From an uncultured Bacillota bacterium (GTDB lineage: Bacteria; Bacillota; Clostridia; Tissierellales; Tepidimicrobiaceae): 45,186 bases of DNA. The notes beneath the pieces are model-generated. The model was given only the letters and a program-made list of their open reading frames with translations. It was not told where the DNA came from and did not search any database. This document shows, piece by piece, positions 10,045-19,710 of this stretch. The position numbers and the translations under genes are program-made. Where the stretch lies: the NCBI GenBank assembly GCA_937967955.1, contig CALBUB010000072.1:1-45186 (forward strand). The letters are read 5' to 3'. Position 1 is the stretch's first letter. The number at the start of each line of letters is the position of its first letter.

Positions 10045-11404
10045 TAAATATGCCTCCTTTATGAACAGGAGCTACCAGCTTATTTAACAAGGGCATGTGA
10101 GAGGTTAAGGAAAATACTATTATCCTATCATTAGGCTTTATTATACTTTTTCCATCTGGTATTATTACCTCTCCCTCCCGAACAATTGCTCCTATAATAA
10201 TACCTTTTGGAAGTCCCAGCTTAGATAAAGGTTTCCCAACTATAGGAGAGTTTTCACTTACTATTATTTCTGTTACCTCTCCTTCCCCTCCAAGAAGTAG
10301 GGAAACTGATACAACTTTACCACCTTTTATATATTTTAATATATGGCTTACTGTTATATTGACAGGATTTAAAGCCACATCTATATCCAACTTATCTACT
10401 ATACGAGTATAGTTGGGCCTACTTATCTTAGCAATAGTTTTATTTACCCCTGATTGTTTGGCTACCAAGCCCATTAGTAAGTTGGCTTCATCTATTCCTG
10501 TAGCCCCTACAAAAGTATCATAAGATGCCAAATCCTCTTCAATTAATAAAGCAATATCAGTACCATCTCCACAAATTACTAAAGTATTATCTAATTTTTC
10601 TGCTAAATACTCACACCTATCCCTATCAAGCTCTATTATAGTTATACTCATTCCTAACTTTTCTAATCTTTTAGCTAGATAATAGCCTACATTTCCCCCG
10701 CCTAATATCATGACCTTTTTGCTTTCTTTTTTATTCATATTGATTCCTAAACGTTCTGCCAGCCTATTAATATTTTTAGCTTTCCCAATTACATGCAGAA
10801 CATCATCAATCTTTAGTTCAGTAGAGCCATCAGGGATTATAAGTTCCCCATCCCTTGATATGGCAACGATTAAAAGGCCATCTAAGCCTTCTAGTTCCCT
10901 TAATTTCTTACCTACAAATTCATTGACACTTCCTAAGTGGAATTCAACCATAGATACTTTACCTTTTGCAAAATCATCAACATAGAAATTGTAAGTCTTT
11001 GATATATATCTTTCTATCTCAATAGCAGTGGCCAAATCTGGGTTTATTATATGGTCAATTCCTAAATGGTTTTTAACAAAACCTAAATCCTCAATATACT
11101 CAGGCTCCCTTATCCTTGCAATTGTTTTTTTACAAGCAAGGTTTTTAGCTAGAGTACATATCAATATATTGACTTCATCACTATTTGTTGCAGCAACAAG
11201 CAAGTCATAGGATTCTATATTAAGTTCCTTTAAAGCACCAATCTGTATGCCGTTTGCTTCTACAGTTAATACATCTAAATGGTCACTTATCCTCTCTAAT
11301 TTATCTCCATCTATGTCCATTAAGGTTACATCTATATCCTCATTGTTCATTGCTTCTGCCAATTGATATCCTAACTTGCCTGCCCCTACAATTAAGACTT
11401 TCAT
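10022..11404 (-). CDS. trkA: Trk system potassium uptake regulatory subunit TrkA
   Basis: A 460-aa cytosolic protein with two tandem RCK units. Each has a nucleotide-binding Rossmann half (VGAGKLGYQLA near 6-16; LGGGNVGYYLA near 233-243) followed by a TrkA_C half. It binds NAD(H)/ATP and gates TrkH. The start is the ATG at 11404 with AGGAG upstream; a TTG one codon earlier is less likely. It overlaps the downstream trkH gene. Confidence 0.93.
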   Translation of the reverse strand: MKVLIVGAGKLGYQLAEAMNNEDIDVTLMDIDGDKLERISDHLDVLTVEANGIQIGALKELNIESYDLLVAATNSDEVNILICTLAKNLACKKTIARIREPEYIEDLGFVKNHLGIDHIINPDLATAIEIERYISKTYNFYVDDFAKGKVSMVEFHLGSVNEFVGKKLRELEGLDGLLIVAISRDGELIIPDGSTELKIDDVLHVIGKAKNINRLAERLGINMNKKESKKVMILGGGNVGYYLAKRLEKLGMSITIIELDRDRCEYLAEKLDNTLVICGDGTDIALLIEEDLASYDTFVGATGIDEANLLMGLVAKQSGVNKTIAKISRPNYTRIVDKLDIDVALNPVNITVSHILKYIKGGKVVSVSLLLGGEGEVTEIIVSENSPIVGKPLSKLGLPKGIIIGAIVREGEVIIPDGKSIIKPNDRIIVFSLTSHMPLLNKLVAPVHKGGIFNELWGNR

Positions 11405-11440
11405 CAAATCATCTCCTGCTCCATTATTTATACTTATGTA

Positions 11441-11449
11441 ATTATACCA
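11441..11449 (-). promoter_or_regulatory. Extended -10 promoter element for trkA-trkH
   Basis: On the minus strand the sequence TGGTATAAT, an extended -10 (TGnTATAAT), lies ~37 nt upstream of the trkA start. No strong -35 is seen, as is common with extended -10 promoters. The rest of the 11408-11648 gap holds AT-rich sequence and the Shine-Dalgarno of the next gene. Confidence 0.45.
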
Positions 11450-11648
11450 CTATCAGTAGAATAATAAAGAGTAAAAATAATAAAATATTAATTATTATAA
11501 GCTGTGGATAATAGGCTAGTATTTGTTATTGTACTCTATTTTTTCTGTGGATATACCCTGCATATGTAGATAACTTTCTTCTTATGGGTATATTATAAAT
11601 TACAGCTATGTTAGAAATAATAAAGTACTAAAGGAAAGGGGTTAAAAA

Positions 11649-12671
11649 ATGGCGAAACTATTTGAAAGTATAAAAATTAAAGATATGGAATTGAAAAATA
11701 GAATCGTCATGCCTCCCATGTGTATGTATAGCACTGACGACAATGGTCATGCCAACGATTGGCACTATATCCACTATGCAACAAGGGCCATAGGAGGTAC
11801 TGGTCTTATAATAGTTGAAGCAACAGCAGTAGAAAAAAGGGGAAGAATAAGCAATAGAGACTTAGGAATATGGGATGACTCTCACGTAGAAGGCCTGTCT
11901 AAAATAGTGGGTTTATCTAAAAAATATGGAGCTAAAATTGCCATTCAGCTGGCCCATGCAGGAAGAAAATGTGAAGTAGAAACTGAAAATATAATTGCTC
12001 CTAGCCCTATAGCCTATAATGAAAAGTATAAAACTCCAATAGAAATGACTAAGGAAGATATAAAAACGGTTATAAAGGCTTTTAAGGAAGGTGCAAGAAG
12101 GGCCCTTTCAGCTGGCTTTGACGCAATAGAAATACACGCTGCCCATGGCTATTTGATAAACGAATTTTTATCTCCTCTCTCCAATAAGAGAAATGATGAG
12201 TATGGAGGAAGTCTAGAAAATAGAACAAGATTTTTAAAGGAAATAATCAGAGAGGTAAGAAAAGTATGGCCTGAAAATAAACCTCTCATAGTCAGAGTTT
12301 CTGCTGAAGATTATGTAGAAGAAGGAAACCATCCAGAAGATCTGGCTGAAATGATAAATTTAGTGAAAGAAGAAGGCGTTGACCTAATAGATGTAAGTTC
12401 AGGTGCAGTTGTACCTGCGCCAATAAAAGCCTATCCTGGCTACCAAGTTAAATTTGCTGAGGTTATAAAAGATAAAACTGGCCTTCCTGTAATAGCTGGC
12501 GGGCTTATCTCAGAGCCAGAAATGGCAGAAGAGATTATAGCCAACAACAGAGCTGATTTAGTATTCTTAGGAAGGGAGCTGTTAAGAAATCCCTATTGGC
12601 CACTGCAGGCTGCTAAGAAATTAAGACATAATATAGATTGGCCAGTCCAATATGAAAGAAGTAGAAGATAA
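11649..12671 (+). CDS. namA: NADPH dehydrogenase, old yellow enzyme family (NamA/YqjM-like)
   Basis: A 340-aa FMN-dependent ene-reductase of the YqjM/NamA class. Residues that mark this class are present: C25 and Y27 in MPPMCMYS, the active-site pair H163/H166 in IHAAHGYL, QLAHAGRK near 100-107 and the C-terminal FMN-phosphate region LGRELLRNPYWP. The family reduces activated C=C bonds and nitro compounds using NADPH; the physiological substrate is unclear. AAAGGAAAGGGG precedes the ATG. It is monocistronic and convergent with the ABC exporter genes across a shared terminator. Confidence 0.93.
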   Translation: MAKLFESIKIKDMELKNRIVMPPMCMYSTDDNGHANDWHYIHYATRAIGGTGLIIVEATAVEKRGRISNRDLGIWDDSHVEGLSKIVGLSKKYGAKIAIQLAHAGRKCEVETENIIAPSPIAYNEKYKTPIEMTKEDIKTVIKAFKEGARRALSAGFDAIEIHAAHGYLINEFLSPLSNKRNDEYGGSLENRTRFLKEIIREVRKVWPENKPLIVRVSAEDYVEEGNHPEDLAEMINLVKEEGVDLIDVSSGAVVPAPIKAYPGYQVKFAEVIKDKTGLPVIAGGLISEPEMAEEIIANNRADLVFLGRELLRNPYWPLQAAKKLRHNIDWPVQYERSRR

Positions 12672-12672
12672 A

Positions 12673-12697
12673 AAGCTGACCTATTTTAGGTCAGCTT
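12673..12697. terminator. Terminator between namA and ABC permease gene
   Basis: A 10-bp stem AAGCTGACCT / AGGTCAGCTT with a 5-nt loop lies between two convergent genes. The T-run is short on both strands. Confidence 0.75.
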
Positions 12698-15600
12698 AAT
12701 CTACTGCTTTTAGGGATTCTACCATATCTATATTCTTCAGCCTATAATACATTGCAATACTAACCAATACGGAAAACAAGAGAGTTAAGGCTGCTGAATA
12801 CACAAAGCTTATAGGCCTTATTTCCCTTCCAAACATGATTATCTCTATTTCGGTAGTCACTAATACATATTTATGGAGAAATACCCCTAATACTAGGCCT
12901 AAAGCTGTACCAATTAGGGTTAGTATAAAATTTTCCCTGTATATATAATTGGCCACCTCATTATCATAAAAGCCTAATACTTTAATAGTTGCAATCTCCC
13001 TATATCTTTCCCCAATATTTATATTGGTTAGATTGTATAGTACGATAAATGCTAAGGCCCCTGCAGTCATTATAATAACCATGATTACATAATTTAAGCT
13101 TCCAATAGTTTTATTAAAACTATCACTTACACCTGTAGTAAAGCTTACTGAGGATATATTATCAAATTTAAGCAACTCTTCTGAAAGCCTATCCTCAAAT
13201 TTTTCATCAGTACTTGAAGTTTTGCACAGTATCTTTTGATAATTTACTTCTTCACCAAATACTTTTTCATACAAGTTATTGGTCATATACATAAAGTGGC
13301 CTGTATAGTTCTCAGTAATCCCTGTAATCTTTACGTTAAGCTTATTACCATCCTCATCCTTTATATATATTTCATCTCCAATTTGAGCATCAAGAAGCTT
13401 GGCCATCTTTTCAGATAGGACAACCCCCTCATCTGTTAAGGGAATTGCCTTTTGGCTTTTCCGTTCTCTAAGTGTAATAAATTCCTTCAGCCTACTAGAA
13501 TCCTCTGGTACCATCAAGTTAACACTTTTCTCAATGCTACCTTTTCCAATATCTATAATTTTTTCATTAAGCAATATATAATCAGTTATCCTATTATCCT
13601 CCTTGACAAATTGGATAATAGGATCATCCTCTTCCTTGTCAGCCTTTAACTCTATAGCTAGCTGATAGCTGTATAATTCATCAAACTGCTTGCTCACAAT
13701 AGATACTATTGAATCCTTTAAGCCAAAACCTGTTAGCAACAAAGCAGTACAACCACTTATTCCTAGTACAGTCATTATAAATCTCTTTTTATATCTAAAT
13801 ATATTCCTTGCTGTAACCTTTTGGGTAAACTTCATTCTAGACCAGATAAAGCTTATATTTTCTAGGAATATTCTCTTCCCTGGTTTTGGTGCCTTAGGCC
13901 TTAATAATTGGGCTGGAGCCTCTTTAAGTTCACTTCTTAGGGCTAGCCAGGCGGCCATAACTGTAGCAAATACAGCCACAGTAGAAGATATTAAGGCGTA
14001 GGTAAAATTAAATTCTGTTATAACTTCTGGCATAATATACATTATTCTATAAGCATTGAATATAACGGTAGGCAACACTTTAAAGCCTATAAGTAATCCT
14101 ACAATACTTCCACCAATACTAGCCAAAGCCGCATAGATTAAATACTTAGAAGCTATATCTAAATTTCCATAGCCTAAGGCTTTCAAGGTTCCAATATGGA
14201 TTCTTTCCTCATCAACCATTCTAGTCATGGAAGTTAAGGAAACTAGCACAGCAACTGCTAGGAAGAATACAGGGAATACACTTGCTACTGCATCTATCCT
14301 ATCGGCATTCATTCCAAAATCTATATAATCCCTTGTTTCAGTTCTCTTCAATATATACCATTTAGGCTTTTGTAAATCCTTTAATTTTTCCTCTTCCTCA
14401 GCTATTTCCTCTTTAGCTTTTTCTATTTCTTCTAAGGCCTCATCCCTGGACTTTAAATACTCCTCATATCCCTTTTCATATTCTTCTCTTGCTTGAGCTA
14501 ATTCCCTACGAGCCTTATCAAATTCCTTTATAGCCCTTTCTTTATTTATTTCTAATTTATCCCACTCTTCTTGGATTCTCAACTTGCCTTCTTCTATTGT
14601 TATTCTTGCAGCCTCAAGTTCTTTTTCCCCTTCTTGTAACTCTTTTTTTGCTGCTTCCAGTTCTATTTTAGCAGCTTCAATTTCCATTCTAGCCTTTTCT
14701 AATTCCTGCTCACCGTACTCAATAAGCTGAATTATCTTTAGCCTTTCTACCTCATCTACAATAAAGTTTAAACTTTCCTTTAGCATATTTATCTGTTCTT
14801 GCTTGCTTTCTATTTCTTTTTCTCCCTTTTCTATCTGAGCTTCTGCTACTTCTATCTCCTTAAGGGCTTCCTCTTTCTTGTCATTGAATAGTTTTAAATT
14901 CCTTTCATACTCAGCCTCTGCAGCCTGTAGTTTTCTTTCCTCCTCTTTAAGCCTTTTTTGTCCATTTTCAAGCTGACTTTTAAATTCCCTTTCCTTAGCT
15001 AATAGTTCCCTTTCCCCCTCTTCTATTTTTCTTTTGGCAGCTTCTAAATCCTTTTCTGCTTTACTCAACTCAGCCTGTAATTCTTCCTCTGCTTCTTTTA
15101 ACTCCTCCTTAGCTTTGTTAAGCTCTTCATTGGCTTCAAAAATTATCTCCTTATACCTTTCCTCTCCTCGCACCTCTCCTATATCCTCTAGCTTTTCCTT
15201 AACAGGCTCCAGTATATTATCATACTCATCTTGGTATGTGTTGACAGCCTTCGCCCCTTTTACTGTTAAATATACATCAGTATATACAGGCAGATTAAAT
15301 TCTTCCTCTGGTAGCATCATGTAACATGCAATAGTTCCCGTTCCAATGTTGGCATTACCCTTTTCAAAGGAAATATAATAAGGGGTGTTTACTAAGCCAA
15401 CTACTACATATTCATCCCTCTTTAACACATCAGAAATATCCTCATCAGTACCTGTGGAAAATTTAATCTTTGACCCTATAGGAAAAGTTGGATTTATTCC
15501 ATTGCCACTTTCAGCTAATATTTCCCCAGGTTTTTCTGGCAACCTTCCTTCTACTAATATAGCTTCATTGATGTAGGAAGCATTAGCTTCTACCTTGTCC

Positions 15601-15932
15601 ATAGGAAGGGAAAGGAGTTTTACTACCGACACACTCTCTTCATATTCAGCTAAAAGATCTACTGAATAGCCAGGAGATATATCCTCTATTTCTGGCACCC
15701 TTTCTATGGCTTTAATATCCTTTTCATCAAAGCCCATGGTAGATATAAGGCGTATATCCATTAAATTATAATCATCAAAATACTTATCAGCTGTTAGCTT
15801 CATATCAGGGGAGGTAGCCTTTATGCCGGCAAAAAAGCCTACCCCCAGAGCCACTATTAAAAAGATGGATAGGAATCTACCAAAGCTCTTTTTTATTTGT
15901 CTAAAAGTATCCTTCAGTAGTGCTTTCTTCAT
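12696..15932 (-). CDS. FtsX-like ABC transporter permease with long coiled coil
   Basis: A 1078-aa protein. One N-terminal membrane helix (~17-35) is followed by an extracellular MacB-like region (~40-260), a very long Glu/Lys-rich coiled coil (about 262-525), a first FtsX block with three helices (~555-690), a second extracellular domain and a second FtsX block (~960-1075). It is the membrane part of a MacB/LolCDE-type (type VII) ABC system that moves or works on substrates outside the membrane instead of classic translocation. The ATP-binding partner is encoded immediately upstream, 1 base apart. The substrate is unknown. Confidence 0.9.
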   Translation of the reverse strand: MKKALLKDTFRQIKKSFGRFLSIFLIVALGVGFFAGIKATSPDMKLTADKYFDDYNLMDIRLISTMGFDEKDIKAIERVPEIEDISPGYSVDLLAEYEESVSVVKLLSLPMDKVEANASYINEAILVEGRLPEKPGEILAESGNGINPTFPIGSKIKFSTGTDEDISDVLKRDEYVVVGLVNTPYYISFEKGNANIGTGTIACYMMLPEEEFNLPVYTDVYLTVKGAKAVNTYQDEYDNILEPVKEKLEDIGEVRGEERYKEIIFEANEELNKAKEELKEAEEELQAELSKAEKDLEAAKRKIEEGERELLAKEREFKSQLENGQKRLKEEERKLQAAEAEYERNLKLFNDKKEEALKEIEVAEAQIEKGEKEIESKQEQINMLKESLNFIVDEVERLKIIQLIEYGEQELEKARMEIEAAKIELEAAKKELQEGEKELEAARITIEEGKLRIQEEWDKLEINKERAIKEFDKARRELAQAREEYEKGYEEYLKSRDEALEEIEKAKEEIAEEEEKLKDLQKPKWYILKRTETRDYIDFGMNADRIDAVASVFPVFFLAVAVLVSLTSMTRMVDEERIHIGTLKALGYGNLDIASKYLIYAALASIGGSIVGLLIGFKVLPTVIFNAYRIMYIMPEVITEFNFTYALISSTVAVFATVMAAWLALRSELKEAPAQLLRPKAPKPGKRIFLENISFIWSRMKFTQKVTARNIFRYKKRFIMTVLGISGCTALLLTGFGLKDSIVSIVSKQFDELYSYQLAIELKADKEEDDPIIQFVKEDNRITDYILLNEKIIDIGKGSIEKSVNLMVPEDSSRLKEFITLRERKSQKAIPLTDEGVVLSEKMAKLLDAQIGDEIYIKDEDGNKLNVKITGITENYTGHFMYMTNNLYEKVFGEEVNYQKILCKTSSTDEKFEDRLSEELLKFDNISSVSFTTGVSDSFNKTIGSLNYVIMVIIMTAGALAFIVLYNLTNINIGERYREIATIKVLGFYDNEVANYIYRENFILTLIGTALGLVLGVFLHKYVLVTTEIEIIMFGREIRPISFVYSAALTLLFSVLVSIAMYYRLKNIDMVESLKAVD

Positions 15933-15933
15933 A

Positions 15934-16638
15934 CTACCATTCTATCCTTTCTACTGGTATTGGATTTTCGTTTATCTCTTCCGCTTCTACTCTACCATTT
16001 TTAATCCTTATTACCTTATCCGCCATAGGAGTAATGGCTAAATTATGGGTAACAACTATAACGGTCATATTGTTTTTCCTACAAGTATCCTGCAATAACT
16101 TTAATACTGCCTTACCCGTATTATAGTCTAGTGCTCCTGTAGGCTCATCACATAATAACAGCTTAGGATTTTTAGCTAGGGCTCTTGCTATAGACACCCT
16201 TTGCTGTTCTCCTCCTGATAATTGTCCAGGAAAATTGTTTTTCCTATCTTTAAGACCAACTTGTTCCAATACTTCTTCTGGCTCAAGAGGATTTTTACAA
16301 ATTTCTGTGGCCAACTCCACATTCTCCAAGGCAGTTAAATTTTGTACTAGATTATAGAATTGGAATACAAAGCCTATATCGTGTCTTCTATAGGTAATTA
16401 GCTCCTTAGGAGAATAACTGCTTATTTCTTTATTATCAACAATTAACTTACCACTGGTAGGAGAATCCATTCCTCCTAAAATATTCAACACAGTACTCTT
16501 ACCTGCACCACTGGGGCCAACTATAACTACAAATTGACCCTTATCTATAGAAAAGGACATATTATCTAAAGCCTTTATTTCTACTTCTCCCATTTTGTAT
16601 ATCTTTGTAACATTTTCCATCTGTATAAACTTTTCCAT
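15934..16638 (-). CDS. ABC transporter ATP-binding protein (MacB/LolD type)
   Basis: A 234-aa ATPase with Walker A GPSGAGKS (~41-48), Q-loop region FVFQFYNL, signature LSGGEQQR, Walker B LLLCDEPTGALD and the switch His in VVTHN. The GALD version of the D-loop is typical of the MacB/LolD/FtsE group. The start has GAAGGTG 6 nt upstream. It is the first gene of a two-gene operon with the FtsX-like permease. Confidence 0.94.
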   Translation of the reverse strand: MEKFIQMENVTKIYKMGEVEIKALDNMSFSIDKGQFVVIVGPSGAGKSTVLNILGGMDSPTSGKLIVDNKEISSYSPKELITYRRHDIGFVFQFYNLVQNLTALENVELATEICKNPLEPEEVLEQVGLKDRKNNFPGQLSGGEQQRVSIARALAKNPKLLLCDEPTGALDYNTGKAVLKLLQDTCRKNNMTVIVVTHNLAITPMADKVIRIKNGRVEAEEINENPIPVERIEW

Positions 16639-16813
16639 CGGCTACACCTTCCTCAACTATGATACTCATAAATATATTGTATGATAAACTGTATTTTTTT
16701 TCTATTGGTGTTTTATTGCCATATTAATTTTTTTGCTATATTAATATTATTAGAATTCTTTATAAATATATTGGGTATTATAAAAATAGTCAATATAATT
16801 TAGGGGTGGTTTT

Positions 16814-17068
16814 ATGGAAAAAATAATTAGTATTGAGTATTGTACTTCTTGAGGCTACCTAAAAAGAGCAGTTGCTCTTGGGGAAAAACTATTAGATGAG
16901 CACAAAGAAAACATAAACAAATTAATATTAATCCCTTCTTCTGGCGGCGTATTTGAAGTAGCAGTTAATGGAGAAACAATATTTTCTAAGAAAGAGTTAG
17001 ATAGGTTCCCTGAAGAAAACGAAGTAGAAGATAATATAAGAGAGCTTATAAAAAAGATGTCAGAATAA
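16814..17068 (+). CDS. SelW/Rdx-like selenoprotein with in-frame TGA (Sec)
   Basis: An 84-aa reading frame that needs TGA at 16850-16852 to be read as selenocysteine (residue 13). Before it is EYCTS, after it GYLKRA, giving the redox motif C10-T-S-U13, close to the start as in the Rdx family (SelW/SelT/SelH) with a thioredoxin-like fold. Further family-like features are LILIPSSGGVFEVAVNGE in the middle and FSKKELDRFPE near the C-terminus. AGGGGTGG stands 5 nt before the ATG, a hairpin follows the TGA, and a terminator follows the stop. An ordinary gene finder would miss it. Family role: thiol redox, details unknown. It is divergent from the ABC exporter. Confidence 0.88.
16864..16879 (+). promoter_or_regulatory. 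Candidate bacterial SECIS hairpin of the SelW-like gene
   Basis: Eleven nucleotides after the TGA, the arms AAGAGC and GCTCTT form a perfect 6-bp stem with the loop AGTT. Bacterial SECIS elements lie at this distance in the coding sequence and carry a GU in the apical loop for SelB, as here. Confidence 0.65.
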
Positions 17069-17070
17069 TT

Positions 17071-17108
17071 TAAGCCTCAACTCCTTTAACAGAGTTGAGG
17101 CTTATTTT
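17071..17108 (+). terminator. Terminator after the selenoprotein gene
   Basis: A 13-bp stem TAAGCCTCAACTC / GAGTTGAGGCTTA with an 8-nt loop and a T-rich tail starts 2 nt after the stop codon. It supports the tiny selenoprotein frame as an independent transcription unit. Confidence 0.88.
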
Positions 17109-17167
17109 ATACAAGTTCCTGCTTATAGCATAAAATAAATTTAAGAACAAAATTTTGGAGTGTAAAC

Positions 17168-17914
17168 ATGGTCATAAATATTCTTACATGGAATATAAAA
17201 GCAGGTCAAAATAAAGAAGGCGGTTATCCAATTATAAGAACTAAAAATTTAGATAGGATTGCAAATGTCATAAAAGACCACAAGGTTTCAATTGTATGCC
17301 TTCAGGAAGTAGATGCATATACTTTGCGAGCAGGTATTTACATTCATCAAGCTAAATACATTGCTAATAAGCTTTCACATGAAACGGGAAAAGCTTGGAG
17401 TTATGAATTCGTTATCTCAAAAAATATGAAGCCAGGTTATTTTGGAAATGCAATTATAAGTTGCTATCCCATGGAAGCTTCTTTAAAGCTTCCTTTACCA
17501 AGTATAACAAGCAATGAAGACCGCAGTTTTCTCCTGACAAGTATTCAACTAAATGCTTTTCCCATATATGTAGGTACCTTCCACTTAGGATTAAAGGGAG
17601 ATCAAATCCTCCAAGCTCAAAAGATAAAAACTGTACTAAAGGATTATAGCTATTTTAGTAAAAAGGTAATACTTGCCGGTGATTTAAATTCAAAAGAAGG
17701 TTCAGAAGCTTACTATATTATGCATAATGGAGAGTTTTCAATGGTTGATGTTGGACCTATAGGAACGTGTACTCTAAACTGCTTTGATGATTATAATAAC
17801 CCCAAAATAGATTTTTGCTTTGTAAGAGGTTTTTCACTCCATAATTTGAAAAGTCAAGTACTGCCTATTGATATATCAGATCATAGGCCAATATTATTAG
17901 AACTGTGTAATTAA
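17168..17914 (+). CDS. Endonuclease/exonuclease/phosphatase-family protein
   Basis: A 248-aa protein with the motif series of the EEP fold: LTWNIKAG (N-terminal Asn), CLQEVD (metal Glu), TFHLGLKG, LAGDLNSKEGS (Asp/Asn pair), IDFCFVRG and C-terminal SDHRPILLEL (catalytic Asp-His). The family cuts phosphodiester or phosphate-ester bonds in DNA, phosphoinositides or sphingomyelin; the substrate here is unknown. No signal peptide is seen. TTGGAGTG precedes the ATG. It is a single gene ending ~60 nt before a terminator shared with hcp. Confidence 0.85.
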   Translation: MVINILTWNIKAGQNKEGGYPIIRTKNLDRIANVIKDHKVSIVCLQEVDAYTLRAGIYIHQAKYIANKLSHETGKAWSYEFVISKNMKPGYFGNAIISCYPMEASLKLPLPSITSNEDRSFLLTSIQLNAFPIYVGTFHLGLKGDQILQAQKIKTVLKDYSYFSKKVILAGDLNSKEGSEAYYIMHNGEFSMVDVGPIGTCTLNCFDDYNNPKIDFCFVRGFSLHNLKSQVLPIDISDHRPILLELCN

Positions 17915-17974
17915 TCTTTATGATTTTATCTAGAAGCTTTTATGCCTTATATGTGGATAATCTATAATCTTTAA

Positions 17975-18003
17975 AAAAAAGTGGGGCTAACCCCACTTTT
18001 TTA
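17975..18003. terminator. Bidirectional terminator between EEP gene and hcp
   Basis: A 12-bp stem AAAAAAGTGGGG / CCCCACTTTTTT with a 4-nt loop CTAA; A/T runs on both sides serve the two convergent genes. Confidence 0.9.
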
Positions 18004-19674
18004 TTAAGCTTCTGCAGTTTCTCCCATGAACATCTTAATGTCATCTTCTACGTTTGAAATTGTTCCTATTCCAAATTGTTCTACCAATACTTTAGCTACA
18101 TTTGGTGATAAGAAAGCTGGTAGTGTAGGTCCTAAGTGAATATTCTTTACTCCTAGGTATAGTAATGCTAGTAATACTATTACAGCCTTTTGTTCATACC
18201 ATGCAATATTGTATGCAATTGGTAGGTCATTAATATCTTCTAATTCAAATATTTCTTTTAATTTCAATGCTATTAGTGCTAAGGAGTAGGAGTCATTACA
18301 TTGTCCTGCATCTAGTACTCTTGGAATTCCATTTATATCTCCTAAGTTTAACTTATTGTATTTATATTTTGCACAGCCTGCTGTCAGTATTACTGTATCC
18401 TTTGGAAGAGCTTTAGCAAATTCTGTGTAGTAGTTTCTTTGTTTCATTCTACCATCACAGCCAGCCATTACAAAGAACTTCCTAATTGCTCCTGATTTTA
18501 CTGCTTCTACTATCTTATCAGCTAGAGCAAATACTTGTGCGTGAGCAAAACCACCAACAATTTTACCTGTTTCTATTTGTGTAGGTGCTGGTAATCTCTT
18601 AGCATGTTCAATTATTTCTGAGAAGTCTTTTGCCTTTCCATCTTCTCTGTCTGGAATGTGTTTAAAGCCTGGGTAGCCAGTTGAGCCTGTTGTATATACC
18701 CTATCTGCATAGGATTCCTTTGGTGGTACTATACAGTTAGTTGTAAATAGGATTGGTCCATTGAACTTTTCAAATTCTTCTCTTTGTTTCCACCAAGCAT
18801 TTCCGTAGTTTCCTACAAAATGGTCATATTTCTTAAAGGCTGGATAGTAGTGAGCTGGCAACATTTCACCATGAGTATATACGTCTACTCCAGTACCTTT
18901 TGTTTGTTCTAATAGTTCTTCTAAATCTTTTAAGTCGTGACCAGATACAAGTATTGCAGGATTGTTTCTTACTCCTATTTCAACTTCTGTAATCTCTGGA
19001 TTACCATAAGTAGAAGTATTAGCTTTATCTAATAAAGCCATAGCTTCAACGCCGTATTTTCCAGTTTCCATTGTTAGATTTATTCGATCTTCTACAGTCA
19101 AGCTATCATCTAGTGTTGCTGCTAATGCTTTTCTCATGAATTTTACAATTTCAGGATTACTATATCCTAGGTTATCTGCATGCTCTAAGTAAGCAGCCAT
19201 ACCCTTAATTCCATAAGTAATAAGCTCCCTTAAGGAACGGATATCTTCATCTTTTGTAGCTAAAACTCCAACTCTTTCCTTATCGTTATTTGCCTTATAT
19301 ACTATATCATCATCTGAATTAACTGAAAAAGTAGCAGCATCCTTCAAATTGCTTAAATCTACTCCTTTTTCTTCTAAAGCTTTCCTTAGTTCTTCTCTTA
19401 GTTTAAGTCCTTCTTTAATTTGTGCTAAAAATCTTTCCTTATCAAAGTTTACATTTGTAATTGTCATAAATAAACTGTTTATAATAAATCTGTCTAGACC
19501 AGGAACTTCATAACCTATTTCATCAGCTTTTACTCCTAATTCTGAAATACCTTTTACAGTGTAAACCATTAAGTCTTGTAGGTTGGCAAGATCTGCTGTC
19601 TTACCACATACCCCTACCTTTGTGCAGCCCTTTCCTCCAGCTGCTTCTTGACATTGAAAACAAAACATAGCCAT
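18004..19674 (-). CDS. hcp: Hydroxylamine reductase / hybrid cluster protein
   Basis: A 556-aa Hcp. The N-terminal Cys set C5-x2-C8-x8-C17-x5-C23 binds the standard Fe-S cluster. The C-terminal half carries the hybrid Fe-S-O cluster ligands, including His/Glu in SGHDLKDLEEL, Cys in TTNCIVPP, AGCDGR and TAGCAKY, Cys in DAGQCNDSY and Lys/Glu near the end. The family reduces hydroxylamine and/or NO and protects anaerobes from nitrosative stress. The ATG has AAGGGGG upstream. The promoter region has a GTAAC-N4-GTTAC palindrome. The gene lies downstream of, but separate from, the DUF1858/GTPase/ABC cluster on the same strand. Confidence 0.96.
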   Translation of the reverse strand: MAMFCFQCQEAAGGKGCTKVGVCGKTADLANLQDLMVYTVKGISELGVKADEIGYEVPGLDRFIINSLFMTITNVNFDKERFLAQIKEGLKLREELRKALEEKGVDLSNLKDAATFSVNSDDDIVYKANNDKERVGVLATKDEDIRSLRELITYGIKGMAAYLEHADNLGYSNPEIVKFMRKALAATLDDSLTVEDRINLTMETGKYGVEAMALLDKANTSTYGNPEITEVEIGVRNNPAILVSGHDLKDLEELLEQTKGTGVDVYTHGEMLPAHYYPAFKKYDHFVGNYGNAWWKQREEFEKFNGPILFTTNCIVPPKESYADRVYTTGSTGYPGFKHIPDREDGKAKDFSEIIEHAKRLPAPTQIETGKIVGGFAHAQVFALADKIVEAVKSGAIRKFFVMAGCDGRMKQRNYYTEFAKALPKDTVILTAGCAKYKYNKLNLGDINGIPRVLDAGQCNDSYSLALIALKLKEIFELEDINDLPIAYNIAWYEQKAVIVLLALLYLGVKNIHLGPTLPAFLSPNVAKVLVEQFGIGTISNVEDDIKMFMGETAEA

Positions 19675-19710
19675 TTTAATTTACCCCCTTGTTTCTTACT
19701 TGCTAACTAC

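Noticed and set aside
11254..11511. 85-aa plus-strand open frame near the trkA start
   Set aside because: It is antisense to trkA coding sequence and runs into the promoter region; composition is that of a shadow frame.
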